NCBI GenBank assembly: GCA_013289765.1
Contig: JABCZI010000015.1
Span: forward strand, 1-64,000
DNA length: 64,000 bases
Source of the DNA: Acidobacteriota bacterium
GTDB lineage: Bacteria > Acidobacteriota > Terriglobia > Terriglobales > Acidobacteriaceae
Direction: 5' to 3'
Positions 51,247 to 60,568 of this stretch are shown here, in pieces (positions within the stretch are counted from its first letter, which is position 1; each line of letters begins with the position of its first letter). The position numbers and the translations under genes were made by a program. The notes beneath the pieces were generated by a model. That model saw only the letters and a list, made by a program, of their open reading frames with translations. It ran no database searches and had not been told where the DNA came from.

Positions 51247-52494
51247 ATGAACACTTCCGAACTCATCTACGATTGGAACCAGAATTATCCTCCCGGCTTG
51301 AAGCCATTGGGGCCGGTTTTGTTGAACGATGAGAGCTTGCGCGATGGCTTGCAGTCGCCTTCGGTGCGCGATCCTTCGATTCCCGAGAAAATTGAAATCC
51401 TCCATCTGATGGAAGCTGTCGGGATCAACTCGCTCGATCTGGGGTTGCCGGGCGCGGGAGCGCGCGCCGTGGAGCACGTCACGGCGCTGGCGCGAGAGAT
51501 TGTTTCGGAGAAGATGAAAATTCGCGCCAACTGCGCGGCGCGAACGCACGAGAACGATATTCGTCCGATCGCCGAGATCGTGCAGAAAACCGGACTGCCG
51601 ATCGAGGCTGCGACCTTCATTGGATCGAGTCCCATCCGGCGATTCACTGAAAATTGGACTGATGACTTCCTCTTGCAGACCACCGAAAAGGCTGTCAAAT
51701 ATGCCGTCTCGCTCGGCCTTGACGTAATGTACGTCACCGAAGACACGTCGCGGTGCGATCCGGAAACGGTCAAGCGGCTCTATTCCACGGCGATCAGTTG
51801 CGGGGCGCGGGCCATCGTCATCTGCGACACCGCCGGACATGCTACGCCCGTGGGCGCGCTGGCGCTGGTGCGCTTTGTGATTGAAGAAGTGGTGAAGCCT
51901 TCGGGGGAAACGATTCGCGTGGACTGGCACGGCCACAGCGATCGCGGGCTTGCCGTTGCAAATTCGATGGCGGCGATTATCGCCGGAGCGAATTGCGTTC
52001 ACGGGTGCGCCATCGGTTTGGGAGAGCGCGTTGGTAATACGCAGATGGATCAGATGCTGGTGAACCTGAAGCTGATGGAGATCGAGCCGTGGGCGGAGCA
52101 GGACCTTACCAAGCTCAAGCAATATTGCCAGGCAGTGTCGCGAGCCACGGGCGTGCCTATTCCTGCAAACTATCCTGTCGTGGGCGACGATGCGTTCCGC
52201 ACGGCGACCGGCGTGCATGCCGCGGCAATCATCAAGGCGTATCGCAAGAGTGATGTTGTGCTCGCCAACACAGTGTATTCGGGCGTGCCCTCGCATCTGT
52301 TCGGGCTGGAGCAGATCATCGATATCGGGCCGATGAGCGGTAAGTCGAATGTCCTGTACTGGCTGGAGAAGCGCGGCGTCGCAGCGACTGACGACTTGGT
52401 TGAGCGCATCTACCAGCGCGCTAAGAGCAGCGACCATACTTTGAGCGAAATTGAAATTGTGGACTGCCTGCCAACCACGGTGAAGCAAAACTAG
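51247..52494 (+). CDS. HMG-CoA lyase-like / isopropylmalate synthase-like protein
   Basis: The 415-residue protein has the DRE-TIM barrel. DESLRDGLQSPSV near residue 28 is the metal/acid motif, and VDWHGHSDRGLAVANS near 226 is the HxH metal site. GLGERVGNTQMDQML near 258 is the C-terminal catalytic loop. It lacks the LeuA allosteric domain, so length and motifs fit homocitrate, citramalate or isopropylmalate synthase-like enzymes or an HMGL-type lyase. It is followed 39 bp later by a PanE-like reductase on the same strand. The substrate is unknown. Confidence 0.82.
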   Translation: MNTSELIYDWNQNYPPGLKPLGPVLLNDESLRDGLQSPSVRDPSIPEKIEILHLMEAVGINSLDLGLPGAGARAVEHVTALAREIVSEKMKIRANCAARTHENDIRPIAEIVQKTGLPIEAATFIGSSPIRRFTENWTDDFLLQTTEKAVKYAVSLGLDVMYVTEDTSRCDPETVKRLYSTAISCGARAIVICDTAGHATPVGALALVRFVIEEVVKPSGETIRVDWHGHSDRGLAVANSMAAIIAGANCVHGCAIGLGERVGNTQMDQMLVNLKLMEIEPWAEQDLTKLKQYCQAVSRATGVPIPANYPVVGDDAFRTATGVHAAAIIKAYRKSDVVLANTVYSGVPSHLFGLEQIIDIGPMSGKSNVLYWLEKRGVAATDDLVERIYQRAKSSDHTLSEIEIVDCLPTTVKQN

Positions 52495-52533
52495 AATCAG
52501 CACATCTAAACTGCTGGCAAAACGTGAGGTGTT

Positions 52534-53454
52534 ATGCCTGATACGATTTCCAAACCCGTGAGGCATGCGATTCTTGGAGCGGGCGGCGTTGGTGGAACGA
52601 TCGGCGCTTGCCTGGCGCATGCTGGCGCTTCGGTCACGCTGGTCGTGCGCCGCGAAACGCTTGCACAGCATCCCAAACAACTTAATTTTGAGAGTCCGCT
52701 GGGAAAATTTATAGCGGACGTTGATGTGGCCGCCGAAGTGCCTCCGGCCGATGTGCTTTGGATTACGGTGAAGGCTACGCAACTCGAGTCGGCGCTCGGC
52801 GCACTGAAGAATCCCGATGGAGTACGTGCGATTGTTCCTCTGCTCAACGGCATTGATCACGTTGCCTTGCTTCGCGGCAAGTACGGCGCGAGCCGGGTGA
52901 TTCCGGCGACGATTGCAGGTGAAATGGAACGCGTGAGTCCGGGACATATTGTGCATCGCTCTCCATTTTTGCGATTGAATGTGTTGTCCGCGGGACACGC
53001 GCTGCTCGAGGGCACGCTCGATCAATTTTCCAAGATCGGCCTTTCGTGCCGTTTCATCGACGACGAGCCCACGCTGCTGTGGGGCAAGCTGGTCTTTCTC
53101 GCGCCCTTTGCGTTGAGCACCAGCGCCGCTGATAAAACCGTTGGTGAAATTCTCTCCGATCCGCAGTGGCGGAGTTTGGGAGAGGGTTGCGTGCGGGAAG
53201 CGTGCGCGGTGGGTGTGGCCGAGGGTGCGAAGGTCGATGCGGAGACCGTGGTCTCCGGAGTGGGCGCGATGCCCGCCGGGATGAAAAGCTCGATGCAGAA
53301 GGACGTTGAGAAGCACAACGCTCCAGAGCTCGACGCTATTGCGGGGCCGATCTTGCGCGGGGCTCGCAAGCACGGGATTGAGGTCCCGGCCACAAGGAAG
53401 CTGGTGGCGCTGGTGGAAGAGCGGGCCGGGTACAAGGAGAGTCGTCTGGCTTAG
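52534..53454 (+). CDS. Ketopantoate reductase-like (PanE/ApbA) oxidoreductase
   Basis: The 306-residue NADP-binding protein starts HAILGAGGVGGTIGACLAHAG, the Rossmann motif. LWITVKATQ lies near 77. The C-terminal ApbA domain has the catalytic Lys in PTLLWGKLVF and MKSSMQKDVEKHN with the substrate Glu/Asn region. It reduces 2-oxo acids such as ketopantoate. The neighbouring HMGL-like gene could supply another 2-oxo acid, so pantothenate synthesis is not certain. GAGGTG precedes the ATG. Confidence 0.85.
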   Translation: MPDTISKPVRHAILGAGGVGGTIGACLAHAGASVTLVVRRETLAQHPKQLNFESPLGKFIADVDVAAEVPPADVLWITVKATQLESALGALKNPDGVRAIVPLLNGIDHVALLRGKYGASRVIPATIAGEMERVSPGHIVHRSPFLRLNVLSAGHALLEGTLDQFSKIGLSCRFIDDEPTLLWGKLVFLAPFALSTSAADKTVGEILSDPQWRSLGEGCVREACAVGVAEGAKVDAETVVSGVGAMPAGMKSSMQKDVEKHNAPELDAIAGPILRGARKHGIEVPATRKLVALVEERAGYKESRLA

Positions 53455-53914
53455 ATTCTGGATCAAAAAAATACGGATCAAACTACGTAAAATCTCTCGA
53501 ATCAAATAGATAGCCAGTGTTGATTCGCTCGATTCGCTCTAAAATATTGATTACATAGAAGTTACAAGTAAAATCCTTGCAATCAATGACTTAGCCAGCC
53601 ATTGTTCCCTGCGTTCATGGTAAGTCCTTTGGAATCAGCAGGGGAAATTGCTCCGCTTGGCGAGTTGGTCTTCAAAATATTGAAAGCAAGTGACTTGCTC
53701 GTAGCAAGGTGGGAGAAGAATACAGTTGTCAAAGATGACATTCTTGGGGCACTGCGCCGCCTAGACCGTGATGGGGCAATTGGGTGACGGGAACAAGGGC
53801 GGATGTCACACGGGGCCTGTGGAAAAAGACGGGTTTCTCAGGACTTACGTGCTGGGCTAATGAATGGCGTCGCTTCGCGACTCAGATGCGTCTGGGAACT
53901 GGGAGGCAGATCGT
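53455..53914. other. AT-rich spacer between panE-like gene and trmO
   Basis: About 460 bp of lower GC than the surroundings. It contains a small frame at 53617-53787 (56 codons after the ATG at 53617, hydrophobic middle, MVSPLESAGEIAPLGELV start) without a convincing ribosome-binding site. No RNA gene was recognised. The base composition suggests an old insertion or remnant. Confidence 0.5.
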
Positions 53915-54361
53915 ATGTTCACTTCACTGCCGATTGGATTTGTGAGGAGTCCGTACAAGGATGCGGGTGAGGTTCCTCGGGGGCTCGGCGCTAAACATGA
54001 GGCGGAGGGCGTGCTGGCGATCCTGCCCGAGTTTGAGGCGGGGCTTACCGACATCGAGGGTTTCTCGCATCTTGTGGTTCTGTGGGAATTCGATCGGTCC
54101 CAGGGATTTGAATTGTTGGGCACGCCGCCTTCCGACAATCGGGCGCATGGAGTGTTTGCGACGCGGTCTCCGCGGCGTCCGAACCCGATTGGGCTGACCA
54201 TTGTTGAGTTGTTGCGGCGCGACGGGGTTGAGTTACACGTTCGAGGCGTTGACATGCTTGATGGGACACCCATTCTTGATGTCAAGCCCTTGTTGTCTAG
54301 TATTCCGCCGGAAAAGTTGCGGCGAGGGTGGCTGGCTGAGGCGGAAGCGAGACGGAAGTAG
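53915..54361 (+). CDS. trmO: tRNA t6A N6-methyltransferase TrmO-like
   Basis: The 148-residue UPF0066/TsaA-type protein starts at the ATG at 53915, 8 nt after GGGAGG (an ATG at 53864 would add 17 unrelated residues). PIGFVRSPYKDAGEVPR, FSHLVVLWEFDRS and ATRSPRRPNPIGLT are its conserved motifs; the last is the family signature. TrmO methylates the t6A base of certain tRNA-Thr. It uses S-adenosylmethionine through a small beta-barrel. Confidence 0.85.
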   Translation: MFTSLPIGFVRSPYKDAGEVPRGLGAKHEAEGVLAILPEFEAGLTDIEGFSHLVVLWEFDRSQGFELLGTPPSDNRAHGVFATRSPRRPNPIGLTIVELLRRDGVELHVRGVDMLDGTPILDVKPLLSSIPPEKLRRGWLAEAEARRK

Positions 54362-54482
54362 ATGGGATGGCGCCAAGTTACAACTGGAAGACGCCGAACC
54401 CCTGGCTAGCGACCTTTCGATTCGGGCTAAATTTCGCTTCGCGCCCGGACAGCGCTGACGTACACTAACCGGAGAGCGAGCG

Positions 54483-54737
54483 ATGACTGTGACTCTGAAT
54501 CTAAAGCCAGAACTTGAGGCCGGACTCTCGGCGCAAGCGCGGGCAAGCGGAATGACTGTGGAGGAATATCTGCTTTCCGTGGTTGAAGGAGTTGTGCTGC
54601 CGACGGCGCGGAAAGCCTCCTCTGCCGATGAACGGGCTGCCGCGTTTGAGGCCTGGTCTGCGGGCCATCGGCCTACGCCACCGCTGTCCGATCATGCTGT
54701 CAGCCGCGACGGCATGTATGAAGGCCGCGATCACTAA
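54483..54737 (+). CDS. Ribbon-helix-helix-type antitoxin partner of a PIN toxin
   Basis: The 84-residue protein starts MTVTLNLKPELEAGLSAQAR, followed by SGMTVEEYLLSVVEG, the pattern of ribbon-helix-helix or VapB-like antitoxins with a beta strand then two helices. The Pro-rich C-terminus could bind the toxin. Its stop overlaps the toxin start (TAATG at 54735-54739). Confidence 0.72.
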   Translation: MTVTLNLKPELEAGLSAQARASGMTVEEYLLSVVEGVVLPTARKASSADERAAAFEAWSAGHRPTPPLSDHAVSRDGMYEGRDH

Positions 54738-55180
54738 TGCGTGTCCTGGTCGACACGAACATTCTGCTTCGCAGCGCTCAACCGAATCATCCTCTTTGTT
54801 CTCAAGCCACGCGGGCAGTTTCAAAACTAATACGGCAGGAACACACGGTTTTGTTTTGCTCTCAGAACATCGCCGAATTCTGGAATGTGGCAACCCGCCC
54901 AGCCGATCTCAACGGCCTAGGATTCTCGCACGAGGAGGCGCTCCAGGAAGTCAGCAACATTGAAAGATTGCTAACTCTTCTTCCGGACATTCCCGCAATC
55001 TACACGGCTTGGAAAGAGGTCGTGAGAGAACATAAAGTCCAAGGCGTTAAGGTCTATGATGCCCGGCTCGTGGCCACGATGAGTATCTACGCGGTCGAGA
55101 GCATTCTCACGTTCAATACCTCTGATTTCAAGCGCTATATCAAATTCACCGCGCTTCATCCTTCTTCAGTGCTCGCCTAA
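54737..55180 (+). CDS. PIN-domain toxin
   Basis: The 147-residue PIN nuclease has Asp6 in VLVDTNILLRS, Glu in IAEFWNVATR, Asp in KVYDARLVAT and Asp in NTSDFKRY, the four acidic positions of the fold. It starts in overlap with its antitoxin's stop. It resembles VapC-type toxins that cut RNA. It is distinct in sequence from the FitB-like toxin at 23130. Confidence 0.83.
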   Translation: MRVLVDTNILLRSAQPNHPLCSQATRAVSKLIRQEHTVLFCSQNIAEFWNVATRPADLNGLGFSHEEALQEVSNIERLLTLLPDIPAIYTAWKEVVREHKVQGVKVYDARLVATMSIYAVESILTFNTSDFKRYIKFTALHPSSVLA

Positions 55181-55303
55181 TGTTACGAACGTCCATGTGT
55201 TATCAGGCCAGCAGGCAGGTTTCCGCTAAAGGAAGGGAATGTCCGGTTCCCGCCGAAGGTAATCCCTATTAGTTGCCACACGTTGTAACATTACGCAATA
55301 CCC

Positions 55304-56584
55304 ATGAGCCCCGTTCCCCCACGTGCGCAAATGCCGGAGGTTGCGCCCACAGTGCAGCAGGATGTGGCGCGCCTGGCAGCATCGCCGGAGGTGCGGTCGG
55401 CCTACAACTGGCTGCGGACGCAGGAGCCGCAACTGGCGCAGTGGCAGATGGAGATGGCGCGGATTCCGGCGCCTCCGTTTGGCGAATCGGCGCGCGGGGC
55501 ATGGCTGGCGGAGCGCTTCCGCGAGGTCGGGCTGGACGATGTGCGCATCGACGATGTGGGGAACGTATTTGGCGCGCATCCGGGTTTTATGCAATCTGGA
55601 GTTGGGCAGCGTTATGTGGCGCTGAGCGCGCACATCGATACCGTGTTTCCGGCGAACACGCCGCTGAATATTCGCCAGCAGGGAAGCCGGCTGTATGGGC
55701 CGGGAGTTTCCGACAACGGAGCGGGCGTTACGGCAATGCTGGCGATCGCGTCGTTGCTGCGTGCGGTGCGCTTGCGGCATGGGCTGCCATTTGTGTTTAT
55801 CGGAAATGTCGGGGAAGAGGGCGAAGGCGATCTGCGCGGCATGCGGCACATTTTTTCCACGCCGCGGTGGAAGGATTCGATCGCTTACAGCGTGGTGCTT
55901 GATGGTGCGGGCGCAGATACGGTTGTGGCCGAGGCACTGGGCAGCCGCCGCTTTGAAGTGATCGTGCGCGGACCGGGCGGGCATTCGTGGAGCGATTTTG
56001 GCGCTCCTAATCCGATTGTGATTCTGTCGCGAGCTATTGACACCTTTACGTCCACGCCGGTGCCGACGGTGCCAAAAACTACCTTCAATATCGGAGTGAT
56101 TCGCGGCGGCACCTCGGTGAATTCGATTCCGGAATCCGCCAGCATGAAGGTGGACATCCGCTCAACTTCGATGGCGGAGATGGAGCGGCTGGAGCAAACC
56201 TTGCGGCTGGCGTTGAATCGCGCCGCAGAGGACGAAACGCTCGCAGCGGAGATGCGCTCGCCAGTGCAGAAGCGGCCCGCGGGAGTAAATTGCGAAGTGG
56301 TCGCGATTGGGAGTCGGCCGGCGGGAGAGTTGACCACGGGTGCACGCATCCTGCATGTGATTCGGGCGGTAGATGTGCAGCTCAATAATGCGGCGCAAGT
56401 GCAGCGGGCGTCCACCGACGCCAATATCCCACTGTCGCTGGGACTGGAGGCCATTGCCATTGGGGGCGGAGGCTCGGGCGGTGGGGCGCACACCTTGCAA
56501 GAGTGGTTTGACAGCAACGGGCGCGAGCTGGGGCTGAAGCGGATTCTGTTGACGCTGCTGGCGCTGGCGGGAGCGGGGGAATAA
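55304..56584 (+). CDS. M20-family metallopeptidase
   Basis: The 426-residue protein has the two-zinc site of M20 peptidases: SAHIDTVFP with the first His/Asp, GVSDNGAGVTAML, GNVGEEGEGDLRG with the catalytic Glu, DGAGAD, and C-terminal GGAHTLQEWFD. The dimerisation domain is between about 215 and 330 (RGPGGHSWSDFG). There is no signal peptide, so it is probably cytoplasmic. It resembles tripeptidase T or aminoacyl peptidases; the substrate is unknown. The next gene's nearest upstream ATG overlaps its stop codon. Confidence 0.87.
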   Translation: MSPVPPRAQMPEVAPTVQQDVARLAASPEVRSAYNWLRTQEPQLAQWQMEMARIPAPPFGESARGAWLAERFREVGLDDVRIDDVGNVFGAHPGFMQSGVGQRYVALSAHIDTVFPANTPLNIRQQGSRLYGPGVSDNGAGVTAMLAIASLLRAVRLRHGLPFVFIGNVGEEGEGDLRGMRHIFSTPRWKDSIAYSVVLDGAGADTVVAEALGSRRFEVIVRGPGGHSWSDFGAPNPIVILSRAIDTFTSTPVPTVPKTTFNIGVIRGGTSVNSIPESASMKVDIRSTSMAEMERLEQTLRLALNRAAEDETLAAEMRSPVQKRPAGVNCEVVAIGSRPAGELTTGARILHVIRAVDVQLNNAAQVQRASTDANIPLSLGLEAIAIGGGGSGGGAHTLQEWFDSNGRELGLKRILLTLLALAGAGE

Positions 56585-56700
56585 TGGGGAGATTGGCGAA
56601 TGTGCGGAGGGAATTAAAGACGTTGCCAGCGGAGTGCCGTCCCGAGGGGACTGGTTCCTTCTTTGCGCCGCCACCCGGCACTAGAGGGCCCGGCTTTCAC

Positions 56701-58467
56701 ATGGCGTCACTGCGTGATTCGCACCTGTCAGTAATCGTCATTGCCTTTGTCTCTATCTTTATCGCCACGCTTCCTGCCAGGCAGATCCTGGCCCAGAGCG
56801 GTGTTGCGCCGTCGGCGGATTCCAGGCCGAGGGCCGATGTGATCTTCATTCATGCGAATGTTTACACGGGGGTACCGGCGGCAGCGCAGTTCAGTTCGGT
56901 GCTGCGCGCAGAGGCGATCGCGGTGCGTGGGGACCGCATTCAGGCAGTGGGCAAGACTTCCGAGATCGAGAAACTAAAAGGCCCCGAGACGCAGATCATT
57001 GATTTAGGCGGGCACTTCGTGATGCCCGGATTTAACGACGCGCACCTGCACCTGGCCGATGCCGGGATGACGAAGCTCAATGTCGATGTGACCGGGGTGA
57101 AGACGCTGGATGAGCTGCGGGAGCGGTTGCGGGCGAAAGTGCAGGCGGCTAAAGGGGACGAATGGATTCTGGGTGGCGGATGGGATGAGACTTTGTGGCC
57201 GTTAAAGACGCCGCCTAGCCGTTGGGACCTGGACGCGGTTTCGGATAACCATCCGGTTTATCTGGATCGCGTGGATGGGCATCTGGCTGTGGCCAACACG
57301 CGAGCGTTGCAACTGGCGGACATCACTATAGCCAGCCACGACCCGGAAGGCGGCCTGATCGATCGCGATGCGAATGGCCAGCCTACCGGAATTTTGCGCG
57401 AGACCGCGAAGCAGGCGGTGCTGGCGGTGATTCCGCCGCCTGTGCACGAAAAGCGCCGGCGTGGAATTGAGATCGCACTGGCCGATCTGGCGGAGCATGG
57501 TGTGACTTCGGCGCAGGATTATTCTCCGGAATGGGAGAATTTCCAGATTTACGAAGAGCTCGAAAAAGAGGGCAAGTTGACGGCGCGTATTTCCGAATGG
57601 CTGCCCTTTGACCTTGCGGTGGAAGATCTCAAAAAAAGGCGGGACTCGCATCCGCAGTCCGATTTGATGTTACACACGGGAATGCTGAAGGCTTTCATGG
57701 ATGGCTCGGTGGGCGGGCATACGGCGGCCATGTTGGAGCCTTATGCCGATGATCCAAAAACCTCGGGCCTGCCGCAGTATGAGGCGGCGAAGCTGAACGA
57801 AATGGCGAAGGAACGCGTACTGGCGGGCTTCCAGCTTGGCTTTCACGCCATCGGCGACAAAGGGGTGCAGTTGGCGCTGGATGCATTTGCTGAGGCAGAA
57901 AAAGCGGCGCGCCAAGAGAAAGTGAAGGCCTCGAACGGGGGCAACGACTTCCGTCTGCGCGTCGAACACGCTCAGGTCGTAACGCCCGCTGAAATCGCAC
58001 GCTTTAAAGAGTTGAAGGTCATCGCCTCCATGCAGCCCAGCCACGTGCTAACCGACATGCGTTGGGTGAATGAAAGACTTGGAGCAAAGCGGGCCGCCAA
58101 TAGCTACGCGTGGGCTGCATTTTTGAACAAAGGAGTCACGCTAGCCTTCGGCACGGATTATCCGGTCGAACCGGTTACGCCGTTCCGCGGGCTGTATGCG
58201 GCGGTTACGCGCAAGAGCGAGGACGGAAAGCAGGAATTTTTCCCAGAGCAGAAGCTGACCATGGATCAGGCGATCGCAGCTTACACCAGCGGCTCCGCGT
58301 TTGCCGAATTCGAGGAGAAGGTAAAGGGCGAACTGGCGCCTGGCATGCTTGCGGATTTCATAGTGCTGGATCGCGATTTCACGGGAATGTCTGCCGAGAA
58401 ATTGCTGACCACCAAGGTATTGCGAACCGTGGTCGGCGGCAAGACCGTTTACGAGGCCGGGAAATAA
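56701..58467 (+). CDS. Secreted amidohydrolase, YtcJ/DUF-family 3 type
   Basis: The 588-residue protein has a signal peptide starting at the ATG at 56701 (SLRDSHLSVIVIAFVSIFI). The frame is open from 56584, where TAATG overlaps the peptidase stop, but that gives 39 unrelated residues. The amidohydrolase_3 domain has the HxH metal motif in MPGFNDAHLHLADAG. A central GGGWDETLWP and HAIGDKGVQLALDAF follow, and the late Asp is in LAFGTDYPVEPV. Members act on N-acyl or cyclic amides of varied substrates. It is probably in one unit with the M20 peptidase. Confidence 0.86.
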   Translation: MASLRDSHLSVIVIAFVSIFIATLPARQILAQSGVAPSADSRPRADVIFIHANVYTGVPAAAQFSSVLRAEAIAVRGDRIQAVGKTSEIEKLKGPETQIIDLGGHFVMPGFNDAHLHLADAGMTKLNVDVTGVKTLDELRERLRAKVQAAKGDEWILGGGWDETLWPLKTPPSRWDLDAVSDNHPVYLDRVDGHLAVANTRALQLADITIASHDPEGGLIDRDANGQPTGILRETAKQAVLAVIPPPVHEKRRRGIEIALADLAEHGVTSAQDYSPEWENFQIYEELEKEGKLTARISEWLPFDLAVEDLKKRRDSHPQSDLMLHTGMLKAFMDGSVGGHTAAMLEPYADDPKTSGLPQYEAAKLNEMAKERVLAGFQLGFHAIGDKGVQLALDAFAEAEKAARQEKVKASNGGNDFRLRVEHAQVVTPAEIARFKELKVIASMQPSHVLTDMRWVNERLGAKRAANSYAWAAFLNKGVTLAFGTDYPVEPVTPFRGLYAAVTRKSEDGKQEFFPEQKLTMDQAIAAYTSGSAFAEFEEKVKGELAPGMLADFIVLDRDFTGMSAEKLLTTKVLRTVVGGKTVYEAGK

Positions 58468-58472
58468 GCTGG

Positions 58473-58511
58473 TCAAGCAGGTGCAGTCAAGCAAGTGCAG
58501 TCAAAGCAAGT
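58473..58511. repeat. 14-bp tandem repeat
   Basis: TCAAGCAGGTGCAG (58473-58486) and TCAAGCAAGTGCAG (58487-58500) are followed by a partial third unit. It lies 6 bp after the amidohydrolase stop. No function is apparent. Confidence 0.7.
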
Positions 58512-58700
58512 AATGAGCGGCTTGCCAAAGATGTTCTCACTAGCGCCGCTCGTTATCGAATCTATTGTAATTTCAGCGAATTCTTCGTACTGGTAAAACG
58601 AAATGCTGCCTTTCTGCGTCTAACAGGAATTGGGTCGGATGGTTACGATGGCAGGCGCCGAGGCGCCTCAAGGGGCCGGGTGGTCCGCTTCGCAAACGCG

Positions 58701-58706
58701 TATAAT
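58701..58706 (+). promoter_or_regulatory. Candidate -10 box of the htrA gene
   Basis: A perfect TATAAT stands 36 bp before the htrA start. No good -35 box is found at 16-18 bp upstream, so an alternative sigma factor or activator may be involved. Confidence 0.35.
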
Positions 58707-58741
58707 ATTGGGTTTACACAGGTTCGGAGGAAAGCACGTAT

Positions 58742-60328
58742 ATGGATTCGCGGGCAATGTGGATGCGCTTGAAAACCCGTCGATGGGTTTATTCGTTCAG
58801 CATAGTGTCTACGCTGGCGCTAGGTATTTTGATTGGGACAGTGGTTTCGTTTGGGGTGAAGGGCAAGGAAGGGCAGAAGTCCTCGGACGCGACACCCCTG
58901 GTGATTCCTTCTCCGAAGCAGCTTTCCAATGAGTTTTCGCAGATTGCGAAGCAATTGGGACCGAGTGTGGTCAATATCAATACGGAGTCGACGATCAAGA
59001 GTCCGCACCGGCGTCGCGGCGGACAGCCTCCCGACGATCAAGATAACGGCGGCGGCGGTGGCATGGATGACTTTTTCAATCGCTTCTTTGGCGGGCCGGG
59101 CGGACAAGGTGGCGCCGGCGGCGACAACTCGATTCGTGAGCGTTCTCTCGGTTCCGGCGTGATTGTCGATCCGAAGGGTTATATCGTTACGAACCGGCAT
59201 GTGGTTGAGAAGGCGGACCGGATTCGCGTGCGCCTGCAGGACGATCCTCCGGGCATTCAGCATGATGCCAAGGTGATTGGAGAAGATCAGGAAACAGATT
59301 TGGCGGTGATCAAGATCGACCTGGAGCGCGCGGTGCCGTCAGCGAAGTTGGGCAATTCTGACAGCATGCAGGTAGGGGATTGGGTATTGGCGATTGGCAG
59401 CCCTTTTGGTCAGGTAGGAACGGTGACCGCCGGGATTGTTTCCGCCAAGGGACGCGACATTGTGCCGAACCGGCAGTTTCAGACTTTTATTCAAACTGAC
59501 GCCGCCATTAACCCGGGAAATTCGGGCGGGCCGCTGGTCAATCTTGATGGCGAAGTGATTGGCATCAACACGGCGATTTTGAGCGAGACCAATGCCTATG
59601 CCGGAGTTGGGTTCTCGCTTCCTTCGAACACTGTAGTTCAGGTTTACAACCAGCTGATTGGACCCGATCATCGCGTGGCGCGAGGCTCGATTGGAATCAT
59701 GTTCGATTCGGTGGAGAATCCTGCGATCACGCGGGTTTATGGGGCGGGTTCCGGAGTGACGATATCGAGCGTGGTGGCGGGCAGTCCGGCGGATCAGGCG
59801 GGGCTGAAAGTTGGTGACACCATCACGACGGTCGACGGGAAGAAAGTGTCAAAAGGGTCCGAATTGGTAGGGGACATCGCGTCGCGCAAGCCTGGGGCGA
59901 AGGTGGACTTGGGCTTTGTGCGCAATGGCAAGCAGCAGAGTACGTCGGTGACTATTGCCGATCGCGCCAAACTGTTTGCGGCGCGGCTCAGCGACGATGA
60001 AAGTGGCAATGATGAGAGCACGCCCAAGCAGAGCAAGTTCGGAATTACGGTTCGCAAACTGACGCCGGAGATGGCCGACCGGCTCGACATTGCCGCGGGC
60101 AAAGGGGTGATCGTGCAGGATGTAAAGGGCGGATCGTTTGCCGAGGACATCGGCGTGGGACGCGGCGATGTGATCCTGGAGATCAACAAACAACCGGTAA
60201 ATAGCGAAGATGATTTCGCCAAAGCGGAATCGCACCTCAAGAGCGGTCAGGATGTGGTTTTCCTGGTGCGTCCACGAGGTTCGTCTCGTCAAGACGGAAC
60301 TATCTTTATGGCCGGAACACTTCCGTAA
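58742..60328 (+). CDS. HtrA/DegP-type periplasmic serine protease
   Basis: The 528-residue protein has an N-terminal membrane segment (about 17-39) that anchors or exports it. The trypsin-like domain shows the full triad: His in VTNRHVVEK, Asp in [10 protein letters not shown] and Ser in [11 protein letters not shown] Gly-rich linker ([18 protein letters not shown]) precedes it. Two PDZ domains follow (about 300-400 and 420-528), the second with [20 protein letters not shown] (split). It degrades or refolds damaged envelope proteins. Confidence 0.94.
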   Translation: MDSRAMWMRLKTRRWVYSFSIVSTLALGILIGTVVSFGVKGKEGQKSSDATPLVIPSPKQLSNEFSQIAKQLGPSVVNINTESTIKSPHRRRGGQPPDDQDNGGGGGMDDFFNRFFGGPGGQGGAGGDNSIRERSLGSGVIVDPKGYIVTNRHVVEKADRIRVRLQDDPPGIQHDAKVIGEDQETDLAVIKIDLERAVPSAKLGNSDSMQVGDWVLAIGSPFGQVGTVTAGIVSAKGRDIVPNRQFQTFIQTDAAINPGNSGGPLVNLDGEVIGINTAILSETNAYAGVGFSLPSNTVVQVYNQLIGPDHRVARGSIGIMFDSVENPAITRVYGAGSGVTISSVVAGSPADQAGLKVGDTITTVDGKKVSKGSELVGDIASRKPGAKVDLGFVRNGKQQSTSVTIADRAKLFAARLSDDESGNDESTPKQSKFGITVRKLTPEMADRLDIAAGKGVIVQDVKGGSFAEDIGVGRGDVILEINKQPVNSEDDFAKAESHLKSGQDVVFLVRPRGSSRQDGTIFMAGTLP

Positions 60329-60337
60329 CCTGGTAGT

Positions 60338-60413
60338 GGTCCAACGGAACTGGCATTCCCGCTGCGGATAGGGGATCATTACGGTGCCAGTTCCAGTTGG
60401 GCCTTATTTTTTG
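60338..60413 (+). terminator. Rho-independent terminator after htrA
   Basis: GGTCCAACGGAACTGGCA (60338-60355) is nearly complementary to TGCCAGTTCCAGTTGGGCC (60385-60403), followed by TTATTTTTT. The 29-nt loop is larger than usual. Confidence 0.7.
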
Positions 60414-60427
60414 TGAAGGCGAAAAGG

Positions 60428-60521
60428 AAAATCTTTACCACAGAAGGGCACAGGGGAAGACGGGGTAATTCCAATGATTGTGTTACCCCGTGTTCCTCCG
60501 TGTCCCCTGTGGTAAAGATTT
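60428..60521. repeat. Long palindromic intergenic repeat
   Basis: AAATCTTTACCACAG...CGGGGTAA (60428-60468) pairs with TTACCCCG...CTGTGGTAAAGATTT (60483-60521) with few mismatches, giving arms of about 40 bp around a 14-nt loop. The CCACAG/CTGTGG ends resemble dispersed repeats found between genes in many bacterial genomes. It may be a small non-autonomous element; no second copy is seen here. Confidence 0.8.
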
Positions 60522-60568
60522 AGTCTTCGTGCTCAGGATGGAGCGGCGTGTGTTCTGAGGTTTGAACG

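Noticed and set aside
51226-53505. A 759-codon open frame on the minus strand
   Set aside because: It runs antisense across the HMGL-like and PanE-like genes, has no recognisable domain and a composition typical of a frame shadow of GC-rich genes.
53617-53787. A 56-codon frame in the AT-rich spacer
   Set aside because: No ribosome-binding site and no similarity to a known family; kept only as a note in the spacer entry.
60428-60521. Terminal inverted repeats of an insertion sequence
   Set aside because: The arms enclose only 14 bp and no transposase; it is a stand-alone palindrome.
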